Source of the DNA: Gammaproteobacteria bacterium | GTDB lineage: Bacteria > Pseudomonadota > Gammaproteobacteria > Enterobacterales > Alteromonadaceae | Assembly: GCA_018222985.1 (NCBI GenBank) | Contig: JAAEZG010000008.1 | Location: 62,001-126,000, forward strand | Direction of reading: 5' to 3' | Length of the DNA stretch: 64,000 bases | Shown here: one piece after another, positions 55,458-64,000 of the stretch | Layout: each line of letters begins with the position of its first letter | How positions within the stretch are numbered: position 1 is the first letter of the stretch | Translations under genes and position numbers: made by a program | The notes under the pieces: generated by a model | The model's database searches: none | The model's input: only the letters and a program-made list of their open reading frames with translations | What the model was told of the DNA's origin: nothing

Positions 55458-58040
55458 ATGAAAAGCATATCGTTTTTAGCGTTAGCAGCTTGTCTATGTT
55501 TCTGCCAAGCCTCTTTTGCCTACAACAATGAAGTCGAGCCTCAAGTTATTCGGGTTGGGGTTTATGAAAACCCACCTAAAGTTATGTTCGAAAATGGCCA
55601 AGTTTCGGGTATTTTCGGCGATATTCTGAAGGAAATAGCTTTCCGAGAAGGTTGGCAAATTGAGCCAATTACCTGCCAGTGGAATGACTGCTTACAATTG
55701 CTTCAGGCTGGCGATATTGACCTAATGCCCGACGTGGCGCTGAATCAACAACGTGACGAAAGTTTCATTTTTCACCAAACACCGGTGCTGCACTCGTGGT
55801 CGCAGCTCTATGGCAAACGCTCGTTAAAAGTATCAAGCTTGCTTGATCTTGAGGGCGTGCGCATTGCGGTTTTAGAAGACTCTATACAACAAGACTATTT
55901 GGCTGACATTGCGACAAACTTCGGCTTACAGGTCGAATTTGTTGCGGTTCGCTCGTTTGAGCAAGGTTTTCAGGCCGTGCTGGCAAACCAAGCTGATGTC
56001 GTTGCATCAAACCACCTGTACGGCGACCGCCGTGCACGAGAACTTGATCTCGAACCGACACCGGTGATGTTTCAGCCAAGTCGGTTATATTTTGTTAGCG
56101 CCAACACCCAAATGCAGGGGGCTATTAACACCATCGAGCAGTACATCAGTGACTGGCGGCGCGACGCACACTCACCGTTTTACCAAATTCTGCAGCGCTG
56201 GCGTGCCATGCCTTCTGACGCTCCCGCGTTCCCTTATGCATTAATTACGCTACTCGGCAGTGTACTGTTGTTGGTTTTTGCGACCGTGCTATGGCTACGC
56301 AGGCGCGTCAAACAACGCACCCTTGAGCTGGCGCATAGTGAGTTAAAGCTAAACACTATTCTTGATTCGGTAGAGGCTTATATTTATATCAAAGACAAGA
56401 ATCTTCGGTATGAATATGCCAACAAAAAAGTGTGTGATTATTTAGGGACCACCGCAGAAAAAATCATTGGCCAGTCGGATGCTGCGTTTTTCAATAAAAA
56501 AACCTGCGAGCACTTAATGGAAAATGACCTACGCGTTATTCGCCAGGGTGAGCGCGTGGCTGATGAAGAAAACAACGTGACCGCAGATGGCAGCATGCGT
56601 CACTTTTTGTCAGTTAAAATACCTTTGCGTAACGCGCGTGGCGAGGTCTATGCACTCTGTGGTATTTCGACAGATATCACCGAACACATCACCATTAAAG
56701 AGTCGCTGAATCATTTGGAGTATTACGACGCCATTACTGGCTTAGCGAATCGTAAGTTACTGCTGCAAAATTTAGAACATGCATTGGCGAGTTCCAATCG
56801 AACCGGCTACGAAGGCGCTCTGGTTAGCATAGACTTGACCCATTTCACCATTATAAATGACACCTTAGGGCATGCAGCCGGCGATCAAGTGCTGCAACAA
56901 GTGGCGCAGCGTATTCGTAGTAGCATTGATGACACGGACACGGCAGCGCGTTTAGGGTCAGATGATTTTGTGGTGATTTTGGAAGATCTAAGCCGTGACC
57001 CAGAACAAGCGGTATTAGCGGCTCGAAATTGGGCGCGAGAATTGTTAGCCGCGCTTGCTGAGCCTTATGTGTTGGGCGACATAACCCATAGCACAACCGC
57101 GTGTATTGGCGTCACTATGTTCTCAGACAGTCAAAACAGTGTCGCTGGGTTGCTTAAAAACGCCGACTTAGCCATTGCTGAAGCAAAAGCGCAAGGGGCC
57201 GAGTCCATTCGGTTCTTCAACCCGGCGATGCAAGAGTCTATTAACCGTCGTATGCTCATTGAATCGGCGTTGCGGCGGGCGGTGAAAAACAACGAACTTG
57301 AGCTGTATATGCAGCCGCAAGTGAATGAAGATCGCGAAGTTATTGCCGGTGAATTGCTGCTGCGCTGGACCGACCCAGACCTAGGAGTTATCTCGCCGGC
57401 TGAGTTTATTCCTGTGGCTGAGTCAAGTGGCCTGATTGTGCCGTTAGGTAGCTGGGTTATAGAACAAGCCTGCAGTATTTTGCAGCAATGGCAGGCGCAC
57501 GACGCACTTAAACACATACCATTGGCAGTAAACATTAGCCCGCGACAATTCCGGCATAGTCACTTTGTGACGCATATTGAACGTTGCTTACAGGCCATGC
57601 AAATTCCGCCAGGCCTGCTTGAACTTGAAATTACCGAAGGCTTACTTATCGATAATATTGATATAACGGTGAAGCGCTTGGCTCGCTTGGGCGAGCTGGG
57701 CGTGCGTTTTTCTCTGGACGATTTTGGTACGGGGTACGCGTCGTTGGCCTACTTGAAAAAGTTACCGCTGTACCAATTAAAAATCGATCAAAACTTTGTG
57801 CGTGACATGCTCACCGACGTGAATGACGAAGTGATTACCACCACAATTATTGGGCTAGGCAACAACCTGAATTTATCGGTCATTGCCGAAGGGGTAGAAA
57901 CGCAGGCCCAGTTAGAGCACTTGCAAAGTTTAGGTTGTCATAAGTTTCAAGGTTATTTGTTCGGCCGGCCCCAGCCTATTAGTTACTGGCAAAGCCGGCT
58001 TGAACAAAGCAAGATATTACAAGAAGACGCGTCGGCCTAA
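55458..58040 (+). CDS. Periplasmic-sensor PAS-GGDEF-EAL c-di-GMP phosphodiesterase
   Basis: An 860-residue membrane sensor. Order: signal peptide; SBP_bac_3 solute-binding domain (~30-250: RVGVYENPPKVMFENGQVSG); membrane helix ~260-282; PAS (~300-415); GGDEF-like (~425-585) with GSDDF in place of GGDEF; EAL (~600-850) with ELLLRW, ISPRQFR, LEITEGLLI, DDFGTGYASL and AEGVETQAQL. The EAL residues for Mg and catalysis are present, so it should hydrolyse c-di-GMP; the GGDEF half is probably regulatory. TTG 55449 is an alternative start. It probably senses an amino acid-like periplasmic ligand. Confidence 0.92.
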   Translation: MKSISFLALAACLCFCQASFAYNNEVEPQVIRVGVYENPPKVMFENGQVSGIFGDILKEIAFREGWQIEPITCQWNDCLQLLQAGDIDLMPDVALNQQRDESFIFHQTPVLHSWSQLYGKRSLKVSSLLDLEGVRIAVLEDSIQQDYLADIATNFGLQVEFVAVRSFEQGFQAVLANQADVVASNHLYGDRRARELDLEPTPVMFQPSRLYFVSANTQMQGAINTIEQYISDWRRDAHSPFYQILQRWRAMPSDAPAFPYALITLLGSVLLLVFATVLWLRRRVKQRTLELAHSELKLNTILDSVEAYIYIKDKNLRYEYANKKVCDYLGTTAEKIIGQSDAAFFNKKTCEHLMENDLRVIRQGERVADEENNVTADGSMRHFLSVKIPLRNARGEVYALCGISTDITEHITIKESLNHLEYYDAITGLANRKLLLQNLEHALASSNRTGYEGALVSIDLTHFTIINDTLGHAAGDQVLQQVAQRIRSSIDDTDTAARLGSDDFVVILEDLSRDPEQAVLAARNWARELLAALAEPYVLGDITHSTTACIGVTMFSDSQNSVAGLLKNADLAIAEAKAQGAESIRFFNPAMQESINRRMLIESALRRAVKNNELELYMQPQVNEDREVIAGELLLRWTDPDLGVISPAEFIPVAESSGLIVPLGSWVIEQACSILQQWQAHDALKHIPLAVNISPRQFRHSHFVTHIERCLQAMQIPPGLLELEITEGLLIDNIDITVKRLARLGELGVRFSLDDFGTGYASLAYLKKLPLYQLKIDQNFVRDMLTDVNDEVITTTIIGLGNNLNLSVIAEGVETQAQLEHLQSLGCHKFQGYLFGRPQPISYWQSRLEQSKILQEDASA

Positions 58041-59041
58041 CGAGCCGGCGGTACTAATTTCTCTAAGTTGGCAGGGACTATGCGCATGACCATGGTGCGC
58101 AACGGGTGCCAAAATACGGACACCAATAAAAGCCCAAAGCCAATCACCACACCAATAATTGCTGCGCCTAAATTAACCACACCAAAGCTGGTTAACAGCG
58201 CGCCAAATACGTAAACCACATATGACAATGCCGATACCATGAGCGCGCGGCGATCGAGAATGAGTGATAACGCACTTAGGCCAAGGTAAAGCACCAAGGT
58301 GATCAATGCTTGTGCCACACTCACCTCGAAGTCACTGTCTGCAATAGTGACAAATATGGGGTGTACTAATAACGGGGCCGCCAGTAAATGCAGCCAAAAT
58401 GCCACGTCAGAATGGCGCGACTGGCGCAGCCGGTCTCGGCTGTCCCACCACAAGGCGACGGCAAACACCACAACGCCGGAAATAAAAATCAGTACTTTGA
58501 TTAAGGTGTCAGAAAAATCAAAAATTAAGCTTGCCGACGAAATGACAATGCCAATAGCTGTGGCAAAACCTGCCGCAAGGGTAATTGGCACTTTAAAGCG
58601 GTACCAGTGCGCAGCAGCCACAGCCGCAGTTAGTGCAAAAGCCAAAACAAAATAACCGCCGTGCTCAGCCGATTTGGCGGCGAAGCCTGTTGCGACTGCG
58701 TAATAAACACCCCCCAAACAAAACAACATCAAGACAATGGAAGGCAGAGCCATGCGGCGTTTGAGGGTGAAATATTCAGACAACCCCCATGCGGTAGCGG
58801 CAACAAGAATGCCACCAACAAAGTCGTCAATGGTGTTCCCTAAGGTGCCAAGAGCGAATAGCGCCAATACTGCGGCAATAACGACAAATATGTCGTTAAA
58901 CCCAGTCACTAATCGAAAATGTTCTTCGTCATGAATGGTCGAGTGCCGCTTTTTTTGCACAAATTCGCGAAAAGCTTGCGCGTTTTCAGCGGGTAACACC
59001 CCGTTTTCAACCGCTGAGCTTAAGTCATCATCGGTATACAT
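58037..59041 (-). CDS. Uncharacterised polytopic membrane protein
   Basis: A 334-residue protein with an acidic soluble N-terminus (MYTDDDLSSAVENGVLP; residues 1-45), then about ten membrane helices. The layout is reminiscent of DUF2157-like proteins but I cannot place it firmly. AAGGAAG precedes ATG 59041; the longer frame to 59125 is weaker. Its stop overlaps that of the convergent EAL gene by 4 bp, so neither has room for a terminator. Confidence 0.72.
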   Translation of the reverse strand: MYTDDDLSSAVENGVLPAENAQAFREFVQKKRHSTIHDEEHFRLVTGFNDIFVVIAAVLALFALGTLGNTIDDFVGGILVAATAWGLSEYFTLKRRMALPSIVLMLFCLGGVYYAVATGFAAKSAEHGGYFVLAFALTAAVAAAHWYRFKVPITLAAGFATAIGIVISSASLIFDFSDTLIKVLIFISGVVVFAVALWWDSRDRLRQSRHSDVAFWLHLLAAPLLVHPIFVTIADSDFEVSVAQALITLVLYLGLSALSLILDRRALMVSALSYVVYVFGALLTSFGVVNLGAAIIGVVIGFGLLLVSVFWHPLRTMVMRIVPANLEKLVPPAR

Positions 59042-59132
59042 GTTGGCTTCCTTGTTTTGCTTATTATCTGTACAGGCTTCATCGTGGCACAAAAGAGTTA
59101 GTCGCTCTACTGGCAAGCGTAACAAACTGTTG

Positions 59133-60617
59133 CTACATCCAACGCGTACGGTTTTTTGCCACAGTGGCTGTCCATTCTTGTTGTAATTGCGCAGCTAAAG
59201 CAGCGGGTTGGTACTTAATCACTTCAGCGCCTGCTGCGGTGTAGACAATCACATCGGCATAGCCCAATAAGCGTAACCAAGGTGACTGATACACATCAAT
59301 TTGCTGTGCTTTATACATTGGGTACCAATTTTGTTTGCTGCCAAATACACCACTGCGCACCCCAAGCCAGCCTTCGGCTTGAGTGAAACCATAACGTTGC
59401 CAGCGTGCTACCGCATACAGCTGCAAGGCAAGCCAAACGCTGGCGCCAAGCATGAGTGCCAAGCCTAAACTCTCTACGTTTAGGTAACTTACCGTAGCGG
59501 TTATCGGGGCTGTCAGTGCTATCCAAAACGACGGTTGCAGTAAAGCCACAGGGCTTATTTTTTGCCAGTTAATCTGGTTCGCGTTGGGTAGTCGTAACCA
59601 GCGACATAGCTCATACATGCCGCTTTCAGTGAGCACTGGTAAGTTAAACGCTGCGCTTTGCTGCTGTTGCGCGTTGGCTGAGGGTTGTAGTTGGCTCACG
59701 CGCATGCTGAACCGCCCCAGTAAACGTGCGCGCAGGTTCTGCCGAATACGAACGCGCTGCAATTTGTGGTAGCGAAAGCTAACAGTGCGAATGCTGAACA
59801 GGCCTTGGCGAGTTTGATAGCGTGGGTTGTCGATTGTGAGTGTCAGGTTATAAAAGTTAACCACCGTAACGGCAATCGCCAATACAAATAGCAACGACAA
59901 GGCCGCCGCAGCTAAGCCAATGTTTAACCAAAGGCTTTGCTCGATAAAGGTAATATTGGCTTCAAGCCAGGGTACCAATCGGTCTTCTAAAATATCGGTT
60001 TGCGACACCGGGTAAATAAGTACCGCTAGCAAGACAAACAGTTTGTTGTCATAAATACCGGCGCGCACCAATTCGCCAATTCCGTAACTGCGCACGAGAT
60101 CGGGTTGTGGCGCTGGTGCCGCGTCAACATCATCTTCTGCAGCCGTCGCTGATACGCTTGCATGCTTGGCTTCAGCAAGCATTTGTTGCCGCAAGTTGTG
60201 GGCTAACTCAACAGATAAGCCAGGAATTTCAACTTCCTTGCCAGCAGAGCCTGCGCTATCGACGCGCAAAATGGTGAGTGCAAACGGCCGGAAATACCAG
60301 GTTTGATCAAGTTCGGCTTGTTGAATGCGTTCATACTTGAGGGTGAGGCTTTTTTTGCTGAACACCCCGGTACGAAGGTGCACGGCGTCATCGGTTAGCG
60401 CGTACATGAAAAAGTGATGATTCAAAATCGCGCTGACAATAATAAATACCAAATAACCACCACCAATGGCGTAAGGCAGCCACGTACTGTCAGTAACGAA
60501 AATGGCAGCTAGTACCGGAATAAAGTTGGTGATGTTCTTGATTAAATTGCGCACTTCTTTGGCAATGAAAAAGCCAATGGTGAGTAGTGGAGTGCGTTGC
60601 CAAACTAACTCAGTCAT
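59133..60617 (-). CDS. PH-domain membrane protein YdbT-like
   Basis: A 494-residue protein with three bacterial PH (DUF304) repeats interleaved with paired membrane helices: FMYALTDDAVHLRTGVFSKK; LTIDNPRYQTRQGLFSI; and EGWLGVRSGVFGSKQNWYP. Motifs such as KYERIQQAELDQTWYFRPF are typical of YdbT. The start overlaps the YdbS-like stop by 8 bp; the two are usually paired. Function is unknown, perhaps membrane protection. Confidence 0.88.
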   Translation of the reverse strand: MTELVWQRTPLLTIGFFIAKEVRNLIKNITNFIPVLAAIFVTDSTWLPYAIGGGYLVFIIVSAILNHHFFMYALTDDAVHLRTGVFSKKSLTLKYERIQQAELDQTWYFRPFALTILRVDSAGSAGKEVEIPGLSVELAHNLRQQMLAEAKHASVSATAAEDDVDAAPAPQPDLVRSYGIGELVRAGIYDNKLFVLLAVLIYPVSQTDILEDRLVPWLEANITFIEQSLWLNIGLAAAALSLLFVLAIAVTVVNFYNLTLTIDNPRYQTRQGLFSIRTVSFRYHKLQRVRIRQNLRARLLGRFSMRVSQLQPSANAQQQQSAAFNLPVLTESGMYELCRWLRLPNANQINWQKISPVALLQPSFWIALTAPITATVSYLNVESLGLALMLGASVWLALQLYAVARWQRYGFTQAEGWLGVRSGVFGSKQNWYPMYKAQQIDVYQSPWLRLLGYADVIVYTAAGAEVIKYQPAALAAQLQQEWTATVAKNRTRWM

Positions 60618-61104
60618 GGTCACTCTCATCCGTTTGCTCATTAGCAATCGTGGTAATCAGCTCTGCTTTCATGGCTTCAGCATTGGCCAAAGCCAAGCCC
60701 GGTATGCTTAAATCTGCGCCGCCACTGCCTGCGGTATAAAGCGTTAAATGCGCAAGCCCAAATAGGCGCTCCAAAAAGCCTTGGCGAACTTCAACATGTT
60801 GAATACGGTTCAGTGGCACTGCACGGGTTAAACGCCACAGCGCACCACGGCGCAAAAACATCGCTTCTTCGGTGCGAGCATAGGCGGTGAACTGGTAACG
60901 GCGCAACGACCAAAACAGCCCAAAAAACACGGTGATGGCGGCCCATGGTGCACCGAACCATAATGGCGCTGGCAACCAACCGTTGTTCGGTAAGAACAGG
61001 TATAAGCTTGCTCCAATAATTGCCAGAATGGCCATATCAATAAGTACAACCAACTGTAAATAGCTCTTGTAATTGGGTTCGACAGGTATCCAATTTACGG
61101 GCAT
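60610..61104 (-). CDS. PH-domain membrane protein YdbS-like
   Basis: A 164-residue protein with two helices (DMAILAIIGASLYLFLP; WAAITVFFGLFWSL) and one PH domain (EAMFLRRGALWRLTRAVPLN; RIQHVEVRQGFLERLFGLA; LTLYTAGSGGADLSIPGL). This is the standard partner of YdbT and is translationally coupled to it. Confidence 0.9.
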   Translation of the reverse strand: MPVNWIPVEPNYKSYLQLVVLIDMAILAIIGASLYLFLPNNGWLPAPLWFGAPWAAITVFFGLFWSLRRYQFTAYARTEEAMFLRRGALWRLTRAVPLNRIQHVEVRQGFLERLFGLAHLTLYTAGSGGADLSIPGLALANAEAMKAELITTIANEQTDESDHD

Positions 61105-61195
61105 GTGATCAAATCCTCACTTGAAAAAGTATGTTAACGGGCGCATGTCTTTGTTATACCACTCTAACACGCACTTAAGAATTAGGAGCAAGCTC

Positions 61196-61876
61196 ATGAA
61201 AATATTAATGGTATTAACCTCGCACGAGCAGCTCGGTGATAGCGGCCATAAAACCGGCTTCTGGGCTGAAGAATTTGCCGCACCGTACTATTTATTTAAA
61301 GACGCGGGAGCCGAAATCGTCCTTGCCAGCCCCAATGGCGGGCAGCCACCCATTGACCCGAACAGCGAACAATCTGACGCACAAACCAATGCGACCGTGC
61401 GTTTATTTGAAGACGAAGCGGCTATGGAGCAGCTGTCGAATACGCTGAAATTAAGCCAAGTTACCGCTGATAAATTTGACGCAGTGTTTTACCCAGGTGG
61501 GCACGGCCCGTTATGGGACTTAAGCGAAGACCCATTATCGATAGGCCTTATTCAGCAATTTTGGGAGCAGGAAAAACCGGTGGCAGCTGTGTGCCATGCG
61601 CCAGCGGTATTGGTTAATGTGAAAACGCCAGCCGGCAAGCCATTGGTACAGGGTCGCAAAGTCAGCGCCTTTACCAATAGCGAAGAAGCAGCGGTTGGCT
61701 TAACCGACGTGGTGCCGTTTTTGCTCGAAGATAAACTGCAAGAACTCGGCGGTATTTACGAGAAAGTGGCTGACTGGAAACCACACGCCGTGGTGGATGG
61801 CAACTTAATTACTGGGCAAAACCCGGCCAGTTCTGAGTTGGTCGCGCGCGAGTTACTTAAGAAGCTCAAGCGCTAA
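61196..61876 (+). CDS. DJ-1/PfpI-family protein (Hsp31/glyoxalase III-like)
   Basis: A 226-residue protein with TSHEQLGDSGHKTGFWAEE at the start, the nucleophile elbow AVCHAPAVL (Cys ~135), and YPGGHGPLWDL. These match the type 1 glutamine-amidotransferase/DJ-1 subfamily that includes glyoxalase III and deglycase-type enzymes; actual activity is inference. TTAGGAG precedes ATG 61196; the longer frame to 61121 is less likely. Confidence 0.92.
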   Translation: MKILMVLTSHEQLGDSGHKTGFWAEEFAAPYYLFKDAGAEIVLASPNGGQPPIDPNSEQSDAQTNATVRLFEDEAAMEQLSNTLKLSQVTADKFDAVFYPGGHGPLWDLSEDPLSIGLIQQFWEQEKPVAAVCHAPAVLVNVKTPAGKPLVQGRKVSAFTNSEEAAVGLTDVVPFLLEDKLQELGGIYEKVADWKPHAVVDGNLITGQNPASSELVARELLKKLKR

Positions 61877-61885
61877 AATGTCATC

Positions 61886-61911
61886 AAAGCCAGCGCTAAT
61901 GCGCTGGCTTT
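61886..61911. terminator. Bidirectional terminator between PfpI-like and TonB-receptor genes
   Basis: AAAGCCAGCGC and GCGCTGGCTTT form an 11-bp stem with a TAAT loop between two convergent genes. The T-run after it is short, so efficiency is uncertain. Confidence 0.8.
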
Positions 61912-61920
61912 AACTTTGGC

Positions 61921-63939
61921 TTACCAGCGACGACTAAGGCCAAATCCAACCTGTACTTCGCGCCCAACGCCAGGTTCAAAAGCGCGGCCATTGCCTTGGT
62001 TAACCACCACTGCACCAACGTATTTGGTGTCACCAATATTGTGCAGCTGCAGCCATGGGCTAACTTGCCAGTTGCTAAAGACATAGTCTGCGCGCCAATT
62101 GATATGCCACAGCGTATGGCTAGGAGCAATGACGCTATTGTCATCCGTGGCAGCAATATCACCGCGGTATTCGGTGATTAAGCTAAGCCGGTGATCCGGT
62201 TGATAGTTCCAATTAAGTTGGCTATAAGCGGTTTGTTCAGCCACACCAGGTAACCGGTTGCCATTGCCATAGGTTGCTTTAAGCCAAGTAGCGGCGCCCC
62301 GCCAATCCCAGTTTTCGGCCAGCTGCCAGCTTATTTCAAGCTCAGCACCATGGCGTTTGGTAAGGCCCGCGTTGGTGTATGTTGTACGGCCATCAATGCT
62401 TTGGTCCACCACAATTTCGTCAGTGGTTTCTATGTCAAACCAACTCAACTGGCCTTTTGCGGTTGCCAGCTGCCAGCTTACGCCCACTTCCCATTGATCA
62501 TTGAAAGCAGGGCCGAGCGCAGTATTTAACCCAGTTTCGGTGTTGCTGTACGCCATTTCGGTTAAGGTGGCGGTTTCAAAGCCATGCCCCCGAGCGACAA
62601 ACACACGCCAGGTGTCACTAATTTGATAGTTGGCGCCAAGGCTCCAGCTCAACGCGTGTTGCTGTTGCGCCCCGCTATCATCAGGGTTTTCCGGCAGAAT
62701 GAAATAGTCATCAACACTAAATTCAACGTCGCTATAGCGCAGCCCTGCAGTAAATGACCATTGTGCGTTAAGGCGCCAGTCGGTCAAGCTGTATAAAGCC
62801 GTTTGGGTCACTTCACCGCGCTCATCACGACGCAGCTCACCCCGTTGACCAAAGTCGTTCACAAAGCCATAGCGGCGATCCACTTGTTCTGCCATGTGAG
62901 CACCCAATGTCGTTTGCCATTGGCTGTTCCAGCGTAAGTGATAGCTTGCGTCTAGGCCTTTGAAACTGCGTTGTAGGTCAATGACAGCGCCTGAGCTGCG
63001 GATGTCGCTGCCGGGAAACGGCAAATACTGCAGCACGTCACGCCAGCCGTGCCAAGCATTTAGGTGCCAGCCGCTCTCGTTGCGCACCGAGCTGCGCACA
63101 GACAACGACATTTGTTGATGATGTATCGACTTGCGGGTATTAAAGCGTTCAGCGCCGCCAAAGGTTTGGCTGGGGTCGGCCCGCCAGTCTGCTGGTGTGA
63201 GCGAGCCTGGGTCTTGCAACAAGGGCGCGTTGTTATCATCCAAGCGCACAATCATTTCAACGCTGTCGGTTAAGTCGTAGTACCACCGTAGCGCCAATTG
63301 GTCACGCTCTGCGCTATTGTGTTGGCGTGGGCCGTCTGTGCGAAAGCGCCCGCCAGCCAACCTAACGGCACTGCGCTCGCTCACATAATCTGCTTGTACA
63401 TGCTGGCGTTGGGTATCATTGGCGCCGACCATAAAATCCACTTGCACTTGGGTTGTCTGCGGGCGTTCGCTAAACCATTGAATGACACCACCGGCGCTAT
63501 TGCCGTAAATGGTTGCTAAGGGCCCACGAATAATCTGCACGTTGGCTGGTTCGTCGAGCAAAATACTCGATGTTTGTGCTTGTCCGTCAGGCATGCTCAA
63601 GGGAATACCATCCAGTTGCAAGAGAACCCCACGCACCCCAAATGCCGAGCGCGCGCCGAAGCCTCGTAAGGTAATTCGGGTATCTTGCGCGTAGTTGGCA
63701 CGCGAATCGGCTTGCACGCCAGCCACCCCTTTGAGCAGCTCGGCGGCATCAACGCGTAGGCCTTCGGGCTGTTCATCTAAGTCTAGGTTGGTGAGCGCAG
63801 CAGGGGTTTCATCAGCGAGGCGTGGCTGGCTTTGATTCACCACAATCACTTCATCTACAACAACGCTGGCCGAAGCCAGCGTTGCTGATGTTTCTGTGGT
63901 CGCTGCAAGTGAGGCGACCAAAATACTACTTAACAACAT
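61921..63939 (-). CDS. TonB-dependent outer-membrane receptor
   Basis: A 672-residue barrel receptor. A signal peptide (ends near LASA), a TonB box-like DEVIVV, the plug domain (LRGFGARSAFGVRGVLLQLD; QIIRGPLATIYGNSAGGVIQ) and a C-terminal 22-strand barrel ending VQVGFGLSRRW are visible. The substrate is unknown, iron-siderophore or another nutrient. It lies 2 bp downstream of a second sugar-dehydrogenase-like gene, whose end is at the window edge. Confidence 0.93.
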   Translation of the reverse strand: MLLSSILVASLAATTETSATLASASVVVDEVIVVNQSQPRLADETPAALTNLDLDEQPEGLRVDAAELLKGVAGVQADSRANYAQDTRITLRGFGARSAFGVRGVLLQLDGIPLSMPDGQAQTSSILLDEPANVQIIRGPLATIYGNSAGGVIQWFSERPQTTQVQVDFMVGANDTQRQHVQADYVSERSAVRLAGGRFRTDGPRQHNSAERDQLALRWYYDLTDSVEMIVRLDDNNAPLLQDPGSLTPADWRADPSQTFGGAERFNTRKSIHHQQMSLSVRSSVRNESGWHLNAWHGWRDVLQYLPFPGSDIRSSGAVIDLQRSFKGLDASYHLRWNSQWQTTLGAHMAEQVDRRYGFVNDFGQRGELRRDERGEVTQTALYSLTDWRLNAQWSFTAGLRYSDVEFSVDDYFILPENPDDSGAQQQHALSWSLGANYQISDTWRVFVARGHGFETATLTEMAYSNTETGLNTALGPAFNDQWEVGVSWQLATAKGQLSWFDIETTDEIVVDQSIDGRTTYTNAGLTKRHGAELEISWQLAENWDWRGAATWLKATYGNGNRLPGVAEQTAYSQLNWNYQPDHRLSLITEYRGDIAATDDNSVIAPSHTLWHINWRADYVFSNWQVSPWLQLHNIGDTKYVGAVVVNQGNGRAFEPGVGREVQVGFGLSRRW

Positions 63940-63941
63940 GA

Positions 63942-64000
63942 TTATTGTGCCGGTTTAATTTGAATAAGCTGACCGTTGCGATCATCGGTAATTAAATAAA
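63942..64000 (-). CDS. C-terminal fragment of a second sugar-dehydrogenase-like protein
   Basis: The window ends in a minus-strand frame with the tail YLITDDRNGQLIQIKPAQ and a TAA at 63942. The end resembles the tail of the 20283-21362 dehydrogenase (VYVLTDSAEGQLIKVELP), so a second family member is likely. Only 18 codons can be read, so the call is tentative. Confidence 0.5.
   Translation of the reverse strand, partial: YLITDDRNGQLIQIKPAQ

Overview
The window is a single stretch of gammaproteobacterial chromosome. It carries no rRNA or tRNA gene, prophage, insertion sequence or CRISPR array that I can see. The gene order mioC - oriC - mnmG - rsmG - parA - parB - atpIBEFHAGDC - glmU - glmS is the classical origin neighbourhood of Gammaproteobacteria. 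Together with near-complete flagellar clusters, several c-di-GMP proteins, a large M1 peptidase and moderate GC, it suggests a free-living, probably marine member of the Alteromonadales. An Idiomarinaceae-like genus is my best guess, but this is inference and not read from any marker gene.

Layout. (1) Positions 3-8364, plus strand: the flagellar basal body, export and switch operon from the 3' end of fliG through fliHIJKLMNOPQR, tightly packed with start/stop overlaps. (2) 8460-17733, minus strand: flgBCDEFGHIJKL (rod, hook, rings and junction proteins), converging on fliR. A 91-bp imperfect inverted repeat sits at the junction. (3) 17879-19478, plus strand: flgA, flgM, flgN, divergent from flgB. 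Two consensus sigma-28 (FliA) promoters are visible, one before flgM and one at the flgJ/flgK boundary. (4) 19483-24834, minus strand: a three-gene envelope operon (4-TM protein, PQQ-type sugar dehydrogenase, S1/P1 nuclease) and an M1 peptidase/DUF6702-like pair. (5) 24998-27820: tandem MASE1-like/GGDEF paralogues, one canonical and one degenerate. (6) 27855-43312: mioC, oriC (DnaA boxes, 12 GATC sites, AT-rich unwinding region), then the mnmG/rsmG/parAB/ATP synthase/glmU/glmS block. (7) 43313-46682: accessory-looking material downstream of glmS (the attTn7 position), with a DUF2165 gene that has a stop at codon 3, a lipoprotein, an RHH/RelE toxin-antitoxin pair, a small membrane protein and an APC permease. 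(8) 46736-64000: transporters, a PadR-controlled membrane protein with an elaborate operator, stress and envelope proteins, a probable lipid-remodelling operon containing pldA, a periplasmic-sensor/PAS/GGDEF/EAL protein, a YdbS/YdbT PH-domain pair, a DJ-1/PfpI protein, and a TonB-dependent receptor followed at the edge by the tail of a second sugar-dehydrogenase-like gene.

How it fits together. The flagellar genes follow the usual hierarchy: FlgM is made from a FliA promoter and feeds back on FliA, and the late hook-junction genes flgKL have their own FliA promoter. Three GGDEF/EAL proteins could link c-di-GMP to motility. The origin block couples replication start, chromosome segregation (ParAB), tRNA modification and energy production. 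Start codons given below were chosen from Shine-Dalgarno spacing, operon overlaps and family N-termini, so some are shorter than the longest open frame. The most notable observations are the origin itself, a dispersed palindromic repeat shared by positions 8370 and 46689, the nested perfect palindrome upstream of padR, the active/degenerate MASE1-GGDEF pair, a single-domain FlgJ, and the early stop in the DUF2165 gene.
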